DNA of 64,000 nucleotides from JBJXHC01 sp046160825 (GCA_046160825.1 JBJXHC010000027.1:3842-67841); one strand, 5' to 3'; counted from the first letter of the stretch, positions 26,659 to 34,781 are shown. Numbers and translations: made by a program. The notes: generated by a model not told the origin, from the sequence alone.

Positions 26659-28860
26659 TCAAAGACCGATTTCTATCCCGCCCGTGACGAATTGCGGCAG
26701 GCCGACCTTGATACCCGTGGGCCTTCGAGATGCAATGTATCTTGCATCGAACGCATTCTTGACAGACAGTGAAAGTGCTGCACCAAGCGAGGCAATTGCG
26801 TACCGAGCCGAGACATCCACAACGAAATGCGAGGCAATCTCGCCTGTCAGACCGTCGGCAGTGGCGGCCACAGTGTTGAACTCGTCTGTGAATTGTCGGC
26901 TGACATAGTTCCCCGTTACATGAAGAGATGCTCCAAACGGTGTGACTGCTGCGATCGAAGTAGAGATGAACAACTTCGGTGCATAAGGCAACGAGTTGGC
27001 CCTGACGTTAACCCGGTTGTTTCCCTGCGCAAGAAAACGATCTGCATTGTAGGTTGCCCGAACAAACGTTGCGCTCGTGTTCACGAGTATTCCATATTCG
27101 GATAACCACAATTTGCCGAAGTCGATTTCAAAGCCGGCTTCCACTCCAATGTGCTGACTTCTTCCGCCGTTGACCAATCCTGTGCCTGTTCCGCCCGATG
27201 ATTGAGAGACCGGAATAATCTGATTGGAGAAGTCGAGCAGGAAACCTGTCAACTCGAACATGACGGCGGGAGAAGGAGTCATGCGTGTGCCGAGCTCGTA
27301 GTTCCAACTGAGTTCAGCATCGAGGTCGAGAGCTTGACCCGTACTCGTAATTGCGTCCTTCACACGTGGGGGCGCGAACCCTCGATGCACTCCCGCAAAG
27401 ATCGTTGAGCCCTCGCTGAATTGATAACTTACACCAAATCCCGGGATAGCCTGGAAGATATCGCTCCCGGCAACCACGTTTGTATCCCTGACTGTACCGT
27501 TGAATATTCCCCGCATGATATCGCGTTCATAGGAAAAGGACTCCAGTCGAATGCCGGGACTTATAACCAGGCGTCCGGTCACGTAAAGCCGGTTTTGCAG
27601 GAACACGCTACGGGCATAGCCGGTTCGGATTTCATCGTCACGCATGTTGCCGGAAGAGGAATTAAATGTCGTTCCGAGAATAAGTTGTTCAAATGCGCGC
27701 TCGTAAAGAAATCTAAAACCCAGGTCAAGTTCATTCCTCATTGCGGCGAGCTGATAGCTCATGGAGAATCGAGGTTCGACCCCTGCGACTTCAAACTGTC
27801 TGTTTCTATTGCCCGTTTGATTGCGCATATAGATGGCGCCACCCGCTACGGTTGTGTCTCCGAAGAATATCCCCGTTTGATTGGTTGTTGTGTTTGATCG
27901 CCCGAATTCCTGGCGTCGCCAATCTCTGCTTGTTGTGTACCCGAACACTGTTGTGCGAAGACTCATGTCGGGTGCAAAAATGTATTCGTGGGTCGCGCTT
28001 CCGGAATAGCGTCGAATGGTGAGTTCATCGTCGGAAGCGATCCGAGTAAAGTATTCGCCACGATCATACATGGTTTGCGTAAGCCCCACGTAAGTTGAGT
28101 TTGAGCTTTCGTCGTATGCGGAGAATTTCACCCCGAGTAAGGATTGACTGCCCAGAATAAACTTGAATTTTGTGGAAAGATCGTTGATACGGAAACGTGT
28201 TGTGAGAAGATTATCTGCCTGGCGGCGCAGGAGGTTGACCTGTGCGCCGGCATTCCCGAACGTTGTTCCGTACTTGAGTAGAGTTGTAAAGAACCCGTCA
28301 CTACCGATGCGTGAATGTATGCTGCCGGAAGGAGACGAGGGTGGATCAGCCGTAATGTAGTTGATGACGCCGCCAATAGTCTGCGGACCAAAGAGTATTG
28401 AACCACTCCCCTTGAGTACTTCAAGTCCGGCCATCCGGTCAATGGAAGGCGTATAGTACATTTCCGGCTCACCGTAGGGTGCAAGAGAGATAGGAACACC
28501 ATCTTCAAGCATCAGAATGCTGCGGCTCCGGTCAGGGTCCAGTCCGCGGACGCCAAGATTGAGTCGCAACCCAATACCTTCCTCATCAACAGCATGCAAC
28601 CCGGTTATCGTTCGGAACACGTCATTTCCGGAGAGAGGTGCAAGCTGCTGAATGCGACCTGCACTCACAATGCTTGCCGAACCCGGCACCCGATCAATCA
28701 GTCCGGGTTGACGTCCAATGACATCGATCTGTGGCAAATGATATTCAGGATCCAGAGAGTCTGGAAGCTGGATTGACTGCGCTGTGCCCAAGCTGACAGC
28801 TATGAAGATCAAGAAAAACGAACCAGTTGCCCTCAGTATCGGATGTATCATGTTGCGCAT
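26659..28860 (-). CDS. FecA-like TonB-dependent receptor
   Basis: This 733-residue outer-membrane receptor has a leader (ATGSFFLIFIAVSLGTAQS) and an ATG at 28860 with GAGG six bases upstream. The plug begins HLPQIDVIGRQPGLIDRVPGSASIV and contains the FecA-type MLEDGVPISLAPYGEPEMYYTP and VLKGSGSILFGPQTIGGVINYI; the barrel ends in GLPQFVTGGIEIGL. The FecA-like plug and proximity to fur-feoAB suggest ferric-chelate uptake, which is inference. No Fur-type operator is visible immediately upstream. It lies downstream of the Fe(II) uptake genes on the same strand, separated by a possible small gene. Confidence 0.92.
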   Translation of the reverse strand: MRNMIHPILRATGSFFLIFIAVSLGTAQSIQLPDSLDPEYHLPQIDVIGRQPGLIDRVPGSASIVSAGRIQQLAPLSGNDVFRTITGLHAVDEEGIGLRLNLGVRGLDPDRSRSILMLEDGVPISLAPYGEPEMYYTPSIDRMAGLEVLKGSGSILFGPQTIGGVINYITADPPSSPSGSIHSRIGSDGFFTTLLKYGTTFGNAGAQVNLLRRQADNLLTTRFRINDLSTKFKFILGSQSLLGVKFSAYDESSNSTYVGLTQTMYDRGEYFTRIASDDELTIRRYSGSATHEYIFAPDMSLRTTVFGYTTSRDWRRQEFGRSNTTTNQTGIFFGDTTVAGGAIYMRNQTGNRNRQFEVAGVEPRFSMSYQLAAMRNELDLGFRFLYERAFEQLILGTTFNSSSGNMRDDEIRTGYARSVFLQNRLYVTGRLVISPGIRLESFSYERDIMRGIFNGTVRDTNVVAGSDIFQAIPGFGVSYQFSEGSTIFAGVHRGFAPPRVKDAITSTGQALDLDAELSWNYELGTRMTPSPAVMFELTGFLLDFSNQIIPVSQSSGGTGTGLVNGGRSQHIGVEAGFEIDFGKLWLSEYGILVNTSATFVRATYNADRFLAQGNNRVNVRANSLPYAPKLFISTSIAAVTPFGASLHVTGNYVSRQFTDEFNTVAATADGLTGEIASHFVVDVSARYAIASLGAALSLSVKNAFDARYIASRRPTGIKVGLPQFVTGGIEIGL

Positions 28861-28922
28861 AACAACCTCGGTAGAATGTGAATAGGGGATTGAGCGACGT
28901 TCTATGAATGTAGGGGAATCGA

Positions 28923-29162
28923 TCAGTTGTTTCGGTCCAGCATCCCAAAGTCCAACCTATCTCCACGGTCATTGTGTTTGATGTTCACTGATGCCTGAGT
29001 GAGCATTGATGCGAGGTCGAAGAACTCCTCTGCGGTCAATGTGAGTGTGCAATTCCCAAACTGCACGTGTATTATATGGTGCGGATCGCCGCTTTTTAGT
29101 AACGATGAATTGCCTATTTCATATCTTCTTGTGTGATACCGGCGTGCCGACGTTGGTTGCAC
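28923..29162 (-). CDS. possible small protein between feoB locus and receptor
   Basis: This is a frame of up to 79 residues that I do not recognise. The part after base 29060 (VQFGNCTLTLTAEEFFDLASML and on to GDRLDFGMLDRNN) has coding-like third positions (mostly G or C) and an amphipathic helix, while the N-terminal part overlaps the preceding Cys-rich gene. The only usual starts are GTG 29162, inside that gene, or the GTG at 29053, which would give about 44 residues. The real start is unclear. I keep it because the composition fits a gene and nothing else occupies 28923-29118. Confidence 0.45.
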   Translation of the reverse strand: MQPTSARRYHTRRYEIGNSSLLKSGDPHHIIHVQFGNCTLTLTAEEFFDLASMLTQASVNIKHNDRGDRLDFGMLDRNN

Positions 29163-29292
29163 TCACACATCCACACTCCCCCTGTCCGCACGCGAGTTGC
29201 ATCGACCGACGTCGCCTCCGTACCTCACGGCGTATCAATAGGATGGTGGTGATTCCTACGATGAACAAAGAAAGGATCTGCTGCCAGTCCAT
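29119..29292 (-). CDS. FeoB-associated Cys-rich membrane protein
   Basis: The 57-residue protein has one N-terminal membrane helix (DWQQILSLFIVGITTILLI), a basic RREVRRRRRS stretch and a Cys-rich tail (ACGQGECGC). That layout and the position directly after feoB are those of the FeoB-associated Cys-rich membrane proteins. ATG 29292 has GGGAGG six bases upstream and lies two bases after the feoB stop, so I prefer it to the much longer frame that runs antisense-free into feoB. It probably assists FeoB in Fe(II) transport, but its mechanism is unknown in the family. Confidence 0.8.
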   Translation of the reverse strand: MDWQQILSLFIVGITTILLIRREVRRRRRSMQLACGQGECGCVSATNVGTPVSHKKI

Positions 29293-29294
29293 TC

Positions 29295-31412
29295 CTAACC
29301 TCCCAATCCGATCCATTGTCCGACCTTGAAAACGAGGAACGTCGCACCGTACGATAAGGCAGTCATGTAGCCAAGCTGAAATAACGGCCACTTCCATCCA
29401 TTGGTTTCGCGACGCATGACTGCGACTGTCGACATACATTGCAGTGCAAGCACGTAATACACCATCAGGCAAATTGCTGTGAGGACGGTGAACGTAGGTT
29501 GTCCGGTGTTCGGATTGACATCCTGAATCATTTTTTCTCGGAGAGAAATACTGCCGTCGTCACCCTCTGCATCCTGGATGTTATAGATTGTCCCCATCGT
29601 GCTCACGAATACTTCGCGTTGAAGCAACGAGGCAATAATACCGATGCCGATCTTCCAATCGAATCCCAGCGGTGCGATCGCTGGTTCAATCACATGACCG
29701 ATGCGGCCAACGAAACTCTGCTCGAGTTGCTTTGCGGGGCTTGCGCCGTTGAGTTTCGGATATGACGCAAGAAACCAAAGGACAATGGACACGCCGAGAA
29801 TGATCGTTCCCGCGCGACGAAGGAATAACTTCGCCCTATCCCACATTTGTAAGAGCACAGACTTGAGCGATGGAAGTCTGTAGGGGGGAAGTTCCATGAT
29901 GAAAACCGCTGGAGCGCTTCTGAGTAAGGTCTTCTTGAACAGCCATGCCATTCCAAAGGCGGCAACGATTCCCAGAAGATAGAGCAAGAACATTGTGAGA
30001 GCCGGGAGCGAGATAAACCCAAGTATGGTGGTTGTGGGAATAAATGCGGCAATGAGCAACGTGTATACCGGAAGTCTTGCACTACAGCTCACGAGTGGCG
30101 CTACAAGCATGGTCACAAGTCTGTCTTTGGGGTTCTCAATAGTGCGGGTGGCCATGATTCCCGGAATGGCGCAGGCAAAGGAACTGAGCATCGGGATGAA
30201 CGACCTTCCGTGCAACCCGATCTTGCTCATCACCCGATCCATGATGAATGCTGCGCGTGCCATGTACCCCGTATCCTCAAGCAGTCCAAGGAAGAGAAAG
30301 AGAAAAAGAATCTGGGGAAGAAATGTTACCACTGCCGCAACGCCCGAGAGACCTCCATCAACCACAAGACTTTGAAACTCGCCCGGTGGGAGGATGGCGG
30401 AAATCTGGTAGCCCAGCCAATCAAACCCCGCGCCGATCAACTCCATGGGATAGGTTGCCCAGGTAAAAATCATATGAAACATCAATGCCATGATGCCGAG
30501 AAAAATCAGGAAGCCCCAAATCTTGTGCGTGAAGATTCTATCAAGCCGGTCGCTCATATTTATGGTGTCGCTGAAGCTCTGCTTCACTGCATTGTCGCAC
30601 ACTTCCTTGATCCATGCATACCGTGACTCAACGAAAACCGATTGGCGGTCGAAGCCAAGGAAATCAAGTTTCTCATGATCTTTCGCGACATGATCGAGAA
30701 GTTCCGGCGCGAACCGATTGCTATGGGTACCAAGCGGATGGGGGGTCGTGAGAAGAGAGACTGCTTCATGGAATGCAGCGTCGGAGCCTATTCCATGGTG
30801 GTGTTGCAGGAGGCCAACGAGTTCGTCGCATTCCCGTTGAACAGGTTCCGGGAGTTGCCAGAGATTTCCCTTTTCGCTTGGTTGAGAGGTGTCCCGAATC
30901 GCTCGTTTGAGCTCATCGAGTCCGATGTTGTGATTTGCGATTATGGGAATCACTCGTGTACCCAACTGTACTTCAAGTAGATTGATATTGATTGAAATCC
31001 CAAGACTGCTTGCTACATCCGTCATACTGAGGGCAATAACAACCGGGAGGCGTCGGTCGATAATCTGGCTCACGAGATAGAGATTGCGCTCAAGATTGCT
31101 TGCATCGACAACGCAAACAACGAGATCGGGCAGCGATGTATACGCTGTCTGACCCAGGAGAATATCCGTTACCACCTTTTCGTCCGGGGAGTTGGCGTTG
31201 AGGCTATAGGTCCCGGGAAGATCGAGAAGCACAATCTCCGATCCATCGGCCAGTTGAACGAGGCCCTCCTTCTTTTCCACTGTAACGCCCGGGTAGTTGC
31301 CTACCTTTTGCCGAAGCCCAGTGAGAGCGTTGAAGAGCGTGGTCTTTCCCGAGTTTGGGTTGCCGATGAGCGCGACATGACGTGCGCGTATAGCGGGTGC
31401 TGCCGTAGTCAC
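29295..31412 (-). CDS. feoB: ferrous iron transporter B
   Basis: FeoB is the inner-membrane Fe(II) permease with a cytosolic G-protein domain. The 705-residue product has G1 GNPNSGKTTLFN, G2-region NYPGVTVEKKEG, G3 LLDLPGTYSL, then the helical spacer and a membrane part with eight or so helices, including two Gate-like segments (FLPQILFLFLFLGLLEDTGYMARAAF and LLQREVFVSTMG). The G4 site reads SMTD where NxxD is expected, so the guanine-specifying Asn is a Ser. The ATG overlaps the feoA stop by four bases. Iron control by the adjacent Fur is likely. Confidence 0.97.
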   Translation of the reverse strand: MTTAAPAIRARHVALIGNPNSGKTTLFNALTGLRQKVGNYPGVTVEKKEGLVQLADGSEIVLLDLPGTYSLNANSPDEKVVTDILLGQTAYTSLPDLVVCVVDASNLERNLYLVSQIIDRRLPVVIALSMTDVASSLGISININLLEVQLGTRVIPIIANHNIGLDELKRAIRDTSQPSEKGNLWQLPEPVQRECDELVGLLQHHHGIGSDAAFHEAVSLLTTPHPLGTHSNRFAPELLDHVAKDHEKLDFLGFDRQSVFVESRYAWIKEVCDNAVKQSFSDTINMSDRLDRIFTHKIWGFLIFLGIMALMFHMIFTWATYPMELIGAGFDWLGYQISAILPPGEFQSLVVDGGLSGVAAVVTFLPQILFLFLFLGLLEDTGYMARAAFIMDRVMSKIGLHGRSFIPMLSSFACAIPGIMATRTIENPKDRLVTMLVAPLVSCSARLPVYTLLIAAFIPTTTILGFISLPALTMFLLYLLGIVAAFGMAWLFKKTLLRSAPAVFIMELPPYRLPSLKSVLLQMWDRAKLFLRRAGTIILGVSIVLWFLASYPKLNGASPAKQLEQSFVGRIGHVIEPAIAPLGFDWKIGIGIIASLLQREVFVSTMGTIYNIQDAEGDDGSISLREKMIQDVNPNTGQPTFTVLTAICLMVYYVLALQCMSTVAVMRRETNGWKWPLFQLGYMTALSYGATFLVFKVGQWIGLGG

Positions 31413-31654
31413 GTGGCGTCCTTTGCAATGATGACGGATTCGGCCTCAACCTTGCGCAGGGACAGTCGATAACCGCGCACACGGATTTCAATCGGATCTC
31501 CAAGCGGTGCGAATCGTACGAGCTCGATGGGCGTTCCCTTAATGAGGCCCATCTCGAGCAACCGCTGGCGAACCTGTGCAAGGGTACATGCAACCCTCTG
31601 TATTGTACCGCGGTCCCCTGGCTGCATGGTACTGAGTGAAGTCTCAGAGATCAT
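31409..31654 (-). CDS. feoA: ferrous iron transport protein A
   Basis: The 81-residue SH3-like protein starts at ATG 31654. The conserved part is LSTMQPGDRGTIQRVACTLAQVRQRLLEMGLIKGTPIELVRFAPLGDPIEIRVRGYRLSLRKVEAESVIIAK, a complete FeoA domain. The frame is open further upstream into fur, but those residues are not FeoA-like. It sits between fur and feoB with overlaps of a few bases, making a fur-feoA-feoB-Cys-rich operon. Confidence 0.95.
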   Translation of the reverse strand: MISETSLSTMQPGDRGTIQRVACTLAQVRQRLLEMGLIKGTPIELVRFAPLGDPIEIRVRGYRLSLRKVEAESVIIAKDAT

Positions 31655-31661
31655 CTTTGCG

Positions 31662-32105
31662 TCATTCCTTCTTTCTGCATTTTGAGCAACTGCCGAAGAT
31701 TTGAAGCGTTGTGCTTTGTGCCTTGAAGTCCTTCTCGGTACACACATCACTTTGGATGCGTTCAAGTTTGTCACTGATGAATTCTATGATGTCTCCACAC
31801 TCAAGGCAAATCATGTGGTGATGGTGTGGCCGACCGAACGCTTTTTCATACCGGGAAGTATTCTCGGCAAATCTATACTTCGAGACGAGCCCACAATCCT
31901 GTAGTAAGTCCAACGTGTTATATACTGTTGCCTTCGATACCTTGATTCCACCCGTGACCATCCGGTAGTAGAGCCCGTCTGCATCAAAGTGGCCTTGTGT
32001 CTGTAGCACAGCGTCAAGAACTGCAAATCGCTCGGGTGTAGCTCTGTGTTTACCACCACTTTTTAGATGTTTTGTAAGAATGTCGCGTGCGGCTTGAGTA
32101 TCCAT
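31662..32105 (-). CDS. fur: Fur family metalloregulator
   Basis: This 147-residue regulator has a winged-helix N-terminal domain (RATPERFAVLDAVLQ, HFDADGLYYRM, ISKATVYNTLDLL-like VSKATVYNTLDLLQDCGLV) and a C-terminal dimer domain with the metal-site HHHHMICLECGDIIEF and a second Cys pair CSKC near the end, so a structural zinc site of four Cys is present. The HHHH cluster follows RP as in Fur and PerR. It heads the feo operon and a Fur/PerR-type operator lies directly upstream (32117-32135), which points to autoregulation. Fur versus PerR cannot be settled from sequence alone. Confidence 0.93.
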   Translation of the reverse strand: MDTQAARDILTKHLKSGGKHRATPERFAVLDAVLQTQGHFDADGLYYRMVTGGIKVSKATVYNTLDLLQDCGLVSKYRFAENTSRYEKAFGRPHHHHMICLECGDIIEFISDKLERIQSDVCTEKDFKAQSTTLQIFGSCSKCRKKE

Positions 32106-32116
32106 TACGTGTCCTT

Positions 32117-32135
32117 ATTTAGAATTAGTCTAAAT
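32117..32135 (-). promoter_or_regulatory. Fur/PerR-type operator of the fur-feo operon
   Basis: ATTTAGA (32117-32123) and TCTAAAT (32129-32135) are perfect inverted repeats around ATTAG. Read as 7-1-7 it is TTAGAAT-T-AGTCTAA, very like the PerR/Fur consensus. It lies 12-30 bases before the fur ATG, where RNA polymerase would bind. Confidence 0.7.
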
Positions 32136-32245
32136 AAAAATAAGGATGATGTTGCCATTTGTCAATGGAAACGGAATATATATTTTATCGTAAAGCAAGG
32201 AAGTTCATTGGAGGATTGAAATCATTGAAATCTTTGAAAATTGGC

Positions 32246-32273
32246 TTGCTTTTTTTACTGGATTTGATATATT
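32246..32273 (+). promoter_or_regulatory. sigma-70-type promoter
   Basis: TTGCTT at 32246-32251, 16-base spacer, TATATT at 32268-32273, upstream of the DHS-like gene. A GGAGG at 32277 is too far from ATG 32318 to serve as its ribosome-binding site. Confidence 0.5.
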
Positions 32274-32317
32274 CTCGGAGGTATTACGTTAGCTGGTTCT
32301 CATGAAATATTCCGTGA

Positions 32318-33427
32318 ATGAAGTCCTCTAAAACTAGACTCCTTGGTGGGAAGGCTATTGCACAAACTCCGATACCGAAAGGTGTGCGGATAGATGTTCT
32401 CGTTGACCAGTATTTTCAGGCGTACAATGCGGCGCGACTAAGAGAGGCGTGTTCTCTCTTTGCTGGTCCAATGTTGGAGAAAGATGTCACAATTGGGCTT
32501 AGCTTGACCGGTGCGTTGACCCCTGCGGGCTTGGGAGGGTCCTGCATTGTTCCGCTCATCAAGGCGGGATTTGTGGATTGGATCGTGAGTACAGGAGCGA
32601 ACCTTTATCACGACACACACTTTGCAATTGGCCATCGCTTGCATCGTGGCAATCCATTCCTTGATGATCGGATACTTCGTAATGAGGGCATCATCCGCAT
32701 TTATGACGTTCTTTTCGACTACGAGGTATTGCTCAGCACTGATAAGTTTTTCCGGACGATAATCCGGAAGGAAGAGTTTCAGAAAGAGATGGGCACAGCC
32801 GAGTTGCACTATCGATTAGGGAAGTACATCGCTGAACGTGAGCGCATTCTAGGAATCAAAAACTCAAGCGTCCTCGCCACGGCATACCGTTGCGGTGTGC
32901 CGGTGTACACCTCTTCGCCGGGCGACAGTTCGATTGGGATGAATATTGCAGAAATAGAGCTTTCAGGATACAAAACCCGGTTAGATGTACTCCTCGACGT
33001 GAATGAAACCGCCGCCATTGTTCTTGATGCCAAGCGAAAAGGGGGGAAGAGCGGCGTTCTTATTTTTGGTGGTGGGTCACCGAAGAACTTCATGCTCCAG
33101 ACGGAGCCCCAGATCCAGGAGGTTCTTCAGATCAAGGAAAAGGGCCACGATTTTTTCCTCCAGATTACGGATGCGAGACCTGATACAGGCGGGCTTTCGG
33201 GGGCAACACCCTCCGAGGCTGTAAGCTGGGGGAAGGTGGATCCGGATAAACTTCCTGATACAGTTGTTGCCTATGTCGATTCGACGATTGCAATGCCTAT
33301 TATGACATCGTACTCGCTTACGAAGAGGCGTCCACGCAAGTTGAGACGGCTTTATGACAAACGAAGTGAGTTGCTGGAATCATTGCGGCGCGAATATTTC
33401 AAAGCAATCAAAAAGAAGAAACGATAA
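32318..33427 (+). CDS. deoxyhypusine synthase family protein
   Basis: The 369-residue NAD-dependent enzyme belongs to the DHS fold. Visible signatures are FAGPMLEKDVTIGLSLTGALTPAGLGG, the NAD-binding VDWIVSTGANLYHDTHF, VPVYTSSPGDSSIGM, VLIFGGGSPKNFMLQ and the C-terminal ARPDTGGLSGATPSEAVSWGKV, where the Lys of SWGK aligns with the catalytic Lys of eukaryotic DHS. Bacteria lack eIF5A, and bacterial relatives are mostly homospermidine-synthase-like or uncharacterised polyamine enzymes, so the substrate here is open. A mini-frame at 32302 overlaps the start and is not counted as a gene. The C-terminus is very basic. Confidence 0.9.
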   Translation: MKSSKTRLLGGKAIAQTPIPKGVRIDVLVDQYFQAYNAARLREACSLFAGPMLEKDVTIGLSLTGALTPAGLGGSCIVPLIKAGFVDWIVSTGANLYHDTHFAIGHRLHRGNPFLDDRILRNEGIIRIYDVLFDYEVLLSTDKFFRTIIRKEEFQKEMGTAELHYRLGKYIAERERILGIKNSSVLATAYRCGVPVYTSSPGDSSIGMNIAEIELSGYKTRLDVLLDVNETAAIVLDAKRKGGKSGVLIFGGGSPKNFMLQTEPQIQEVLQIKEKGHDFFLQITDARPDTGGLSGATPSEAVSWGKVDPDKLPDTVVAYVDSTIAMPIMTSYSLTKRRPRKLRRLYDKRSELLESLRREYFKAIKKKKR

Positions 33428-33433
33428 ACCACG

Positions 33434-33453
33434 TTCAAGCGCGGTGACGCTTG
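33434..33453 (+). other. short hairpin between DHS-like and H1-like genes
   Basis: TCAAGCG (33434-33440) and CGCTTGA (33447-33453) form a perfect seven-base stem with a six-base loop. There is no T-tract, so it may be a weak or factor-dependent terminator. Confidence 0.4.
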
Positions 33454-33492
33454 AGAGCATACATTCTCACAATCATGTAAGGAGGTCAATCG

Positions 33493-33681
33493 ATGAGCAG
33501 ACTACAAGAGTTGAAGGATCTTGTGGCATCGTTTGAGAAGGACTTTGTAAAGTTCTACGAGAAGGGAAACAAATCAGCGGGAACCCGCGTCCGGAAGTCG
33601 ATGAACGAACTCAAGCGAAAGGCCCAGGATATCCGTAAGGAAGTTCAGGATATCAAAGCCCAAGCAAAGGACGGCGAGTAA
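33493..33681 (+). CDS. histone H1-like DNA-associated protein
   Basis: This 62-residue, Lys-rich helical protein (MSRLQELKDLVASFEKDFVKFYEKGNK, then AGTRVRKSMNELKRKAQDIRKEVQDIKAQ) matches the small histone-H1/Hc1-like proteins of Bacteroidota. They are thought to bind DNA non-specifically; a role here is by family only. ATG 33493 follows a strong AAGGAGG. It is alone in its unit, followed by a structured stretch and a bidirectional terminator. Confidence 0.85.
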   Translation: MSRLQELKDLVASFEKDFVKFYEKGNKSAGTRVRKSMNELKRKAQDIRKEVQDIKAQAKDGE

Positions 33682-33709
33682 GTCGTTCGCTCAATCCGGT
33701 TTAGAACGT

Positions 33710-33774
33710 CGGGAAAGGAGATGTGTCTCCATGGCATCGGTGGGATGGCCATCTGGGATGTGTCTCCTTTTTCC
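33710..33774 (+). other. structured element with direct repeat
   Basis: GGAAAGGAGA near 33712 can pair with TCTCCTTTTTCC near 33761-33773, and ATGGC (33731) with GCCAT (33748) inside it. The 11-mer GATGTGTCTCC occurs twice (about 33720 and 33757), one copy in each half. It lies between the H1-like gene and the bidirectional terminator; it could be part of the 3' UTR. Confidence 0.4.
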
Positions 33775-33794
33775 GTTCATATCCCATCTAAAAC

Positions 33795-33823
33795 AAAAAA
33801 ACCCATTCATCATGGGTTTTTTG
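33795..33823. terminator. bidirectional intrinsic terminator
   Basis: An A-run leads into ACCCAT (33801-33806), loop, ATGGGT (33812-33817) and a T-run. It works in both directions and separates the H1-like gene (+) from rpsU (-). Confidence 0.85.
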
Positions 33824-33830
33824 TTTCGGG

Positions 33831-34031
33831 CTAAGGTTGCTCTGCCAGAGTGCGTTGTGCACGCCTGACGGCCTTGACTTTTTTCATCCTCTTCTTCACG
33901 GATGGTTTTGTAAAGTATGCACGCTTCTTGAATTCCTTCAAGATCCCGGATCGTTCATACTTCTTCTTGAAGCGCTTGATTGCGCGATCAATGGGTTCAT
34001 TTTCTGCAACGACGATGCCGACCAATGACAC
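33831..34031 (-). CDS. rpsU: 30S ribosomal protein bS21
   Basis: This 66-residue basic protein matches bS21: IVVAENEPIDRAIKRFKKKYERSGILKEFKKRAYFTKPSVKKRMKKVKAVRRAQR. The GTG at 34031 is only three bases from a full AAGGAGGTGA Shine-Dalgarno; the TTG two codons later (34025) has the more usual nine-base spacing and gives MVGIVVAENEP, so it may be the true start. It ends at the bidirectional terminator. Confidence 0.95.
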   Translation of the reverse strand: MSLVGIVVAENEPIDRAIKRFKKKYERSGILKEFKKRAYFTKPSVKKRMKKVKAVRRAQRTLAEQP

Positions 34032-34098
34032 TCACCTCCTTAAGTCCTAACGACAACGAATTTGAAACTGTACAATGATGGGTTATACTCGGGTAAAT

Positions 34099-34479
34099 CT
34101 AGGAATTCTCAGAAACGCTTTCAAGCAATCTTCTTTCACCAAGTTTCTCAAATGAAACAACAATGGCGTGGGCTCCGTCCGATGTTCTGACTTTGGACAC
34201 AATCTTCCCCATGTCATCCCAATCAGAGTGGAAGATTGCCTGCCCAACGTTGTATGTGTTTCCCGGCTTGTATTCGGAGCAATCCGAACGTTCGGGTTTC
34301 TTTTTCGCATCCTCCTGTGTCCGGCGCAGCGCAACAAGGTCAATAAGCGAGGCATGACGGCACCGGGTACACCTATACCATGTGCGATCAGGTTGATCTT
34401 CAATTGAACCAATAACCTCCATCTTCGTCACACGAGCACAATGATTACAGAACTGCGAAATGCTCTTGCCTCTTGCCAT
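34099..34479 (-). CDS. zinc-ribbon protein with CarD-like C-terminal segment
   Basis: The 126-residue protein starts at ATG 34479 with GGAGG five bases upstream; the longer frame to 34689 is not supported. Residues 10-45 hold two CxxC knuckles (FCNHCAR and YRCTRCRH), a zinc ribbon. The C-terminal part (GNTYNVGQAIFHSDWDDMGKIVSK to VSFEKLGERRLLESV) resembles an SH3-like/CarD-type beta domain that begins with a Y-x2-G-x2-I-x-H pattern. I do not recognise a named family. A role in binding RNA, RNA polymerase or DNA is possible but is inference. Confidence 0.7.
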   Translation of the reverse strand: MARGKSISQFCNHCARVTKMEVIGSIEDQPDRTWYRCTRCRHASLIDLVALRRTQEDAKKKPERSDCSEYKPGNTYNVGQAIFHSDWDDMGKIVSKVRTSDGAHAIVVSFEKLGERRLLESVSENS

Positions 34480-34665
34480 TGATACCTCCGTGATATAGAA
34501 GACAGCCAGCCGAACGATTGTTCGGTGGGTGGGGTGACCAATCAATTTACCCTTTTTGCCCTCGTAAGTCAAGGTAGCTCTTAGTCCATGCCCATTCCTT
34601 GAGTTGTATCTTGTCTTTAGAAGTGTGTTTGGGTATATTCGTATGGTAAAAACCCACCTCGTAAC

Positions 34666-34694
34666 TTGCTGGTATTTCACTGAGGTCATATCTG
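34666..34694 (+). promoter_or_regulatory. sigma-70-type promoter of the tRNA gene
   Basis: TTGCTG at 34666-34671, 17-base spacer, TATCTG at 34689-34694, 14 bases before the mature tRNA 5' end. Confidence 0.55.
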
Positions 34695-34707
34695 CTAGAC
34701 TTTCACG

Positions 34708-34781
<74 letters not shown>

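Noticed and set aside
26113..26772. 219-residue plus-strand frame
   Set aside because: Antisense to the DUF59 gene and the FecA-like receptor, both well supported.
28861..28922. Fur operator in front of the FecA-like receptor
   Set aside because: No 7-1-7 or 19-base Fur-like palindrome found in the leader.
29293..29472. Longer 117-residue version of the FeoB-associated protein
   Set aside because: The extra part lies inside feoB in another frame; ATG 29292 has a strong ribosome-binding site.
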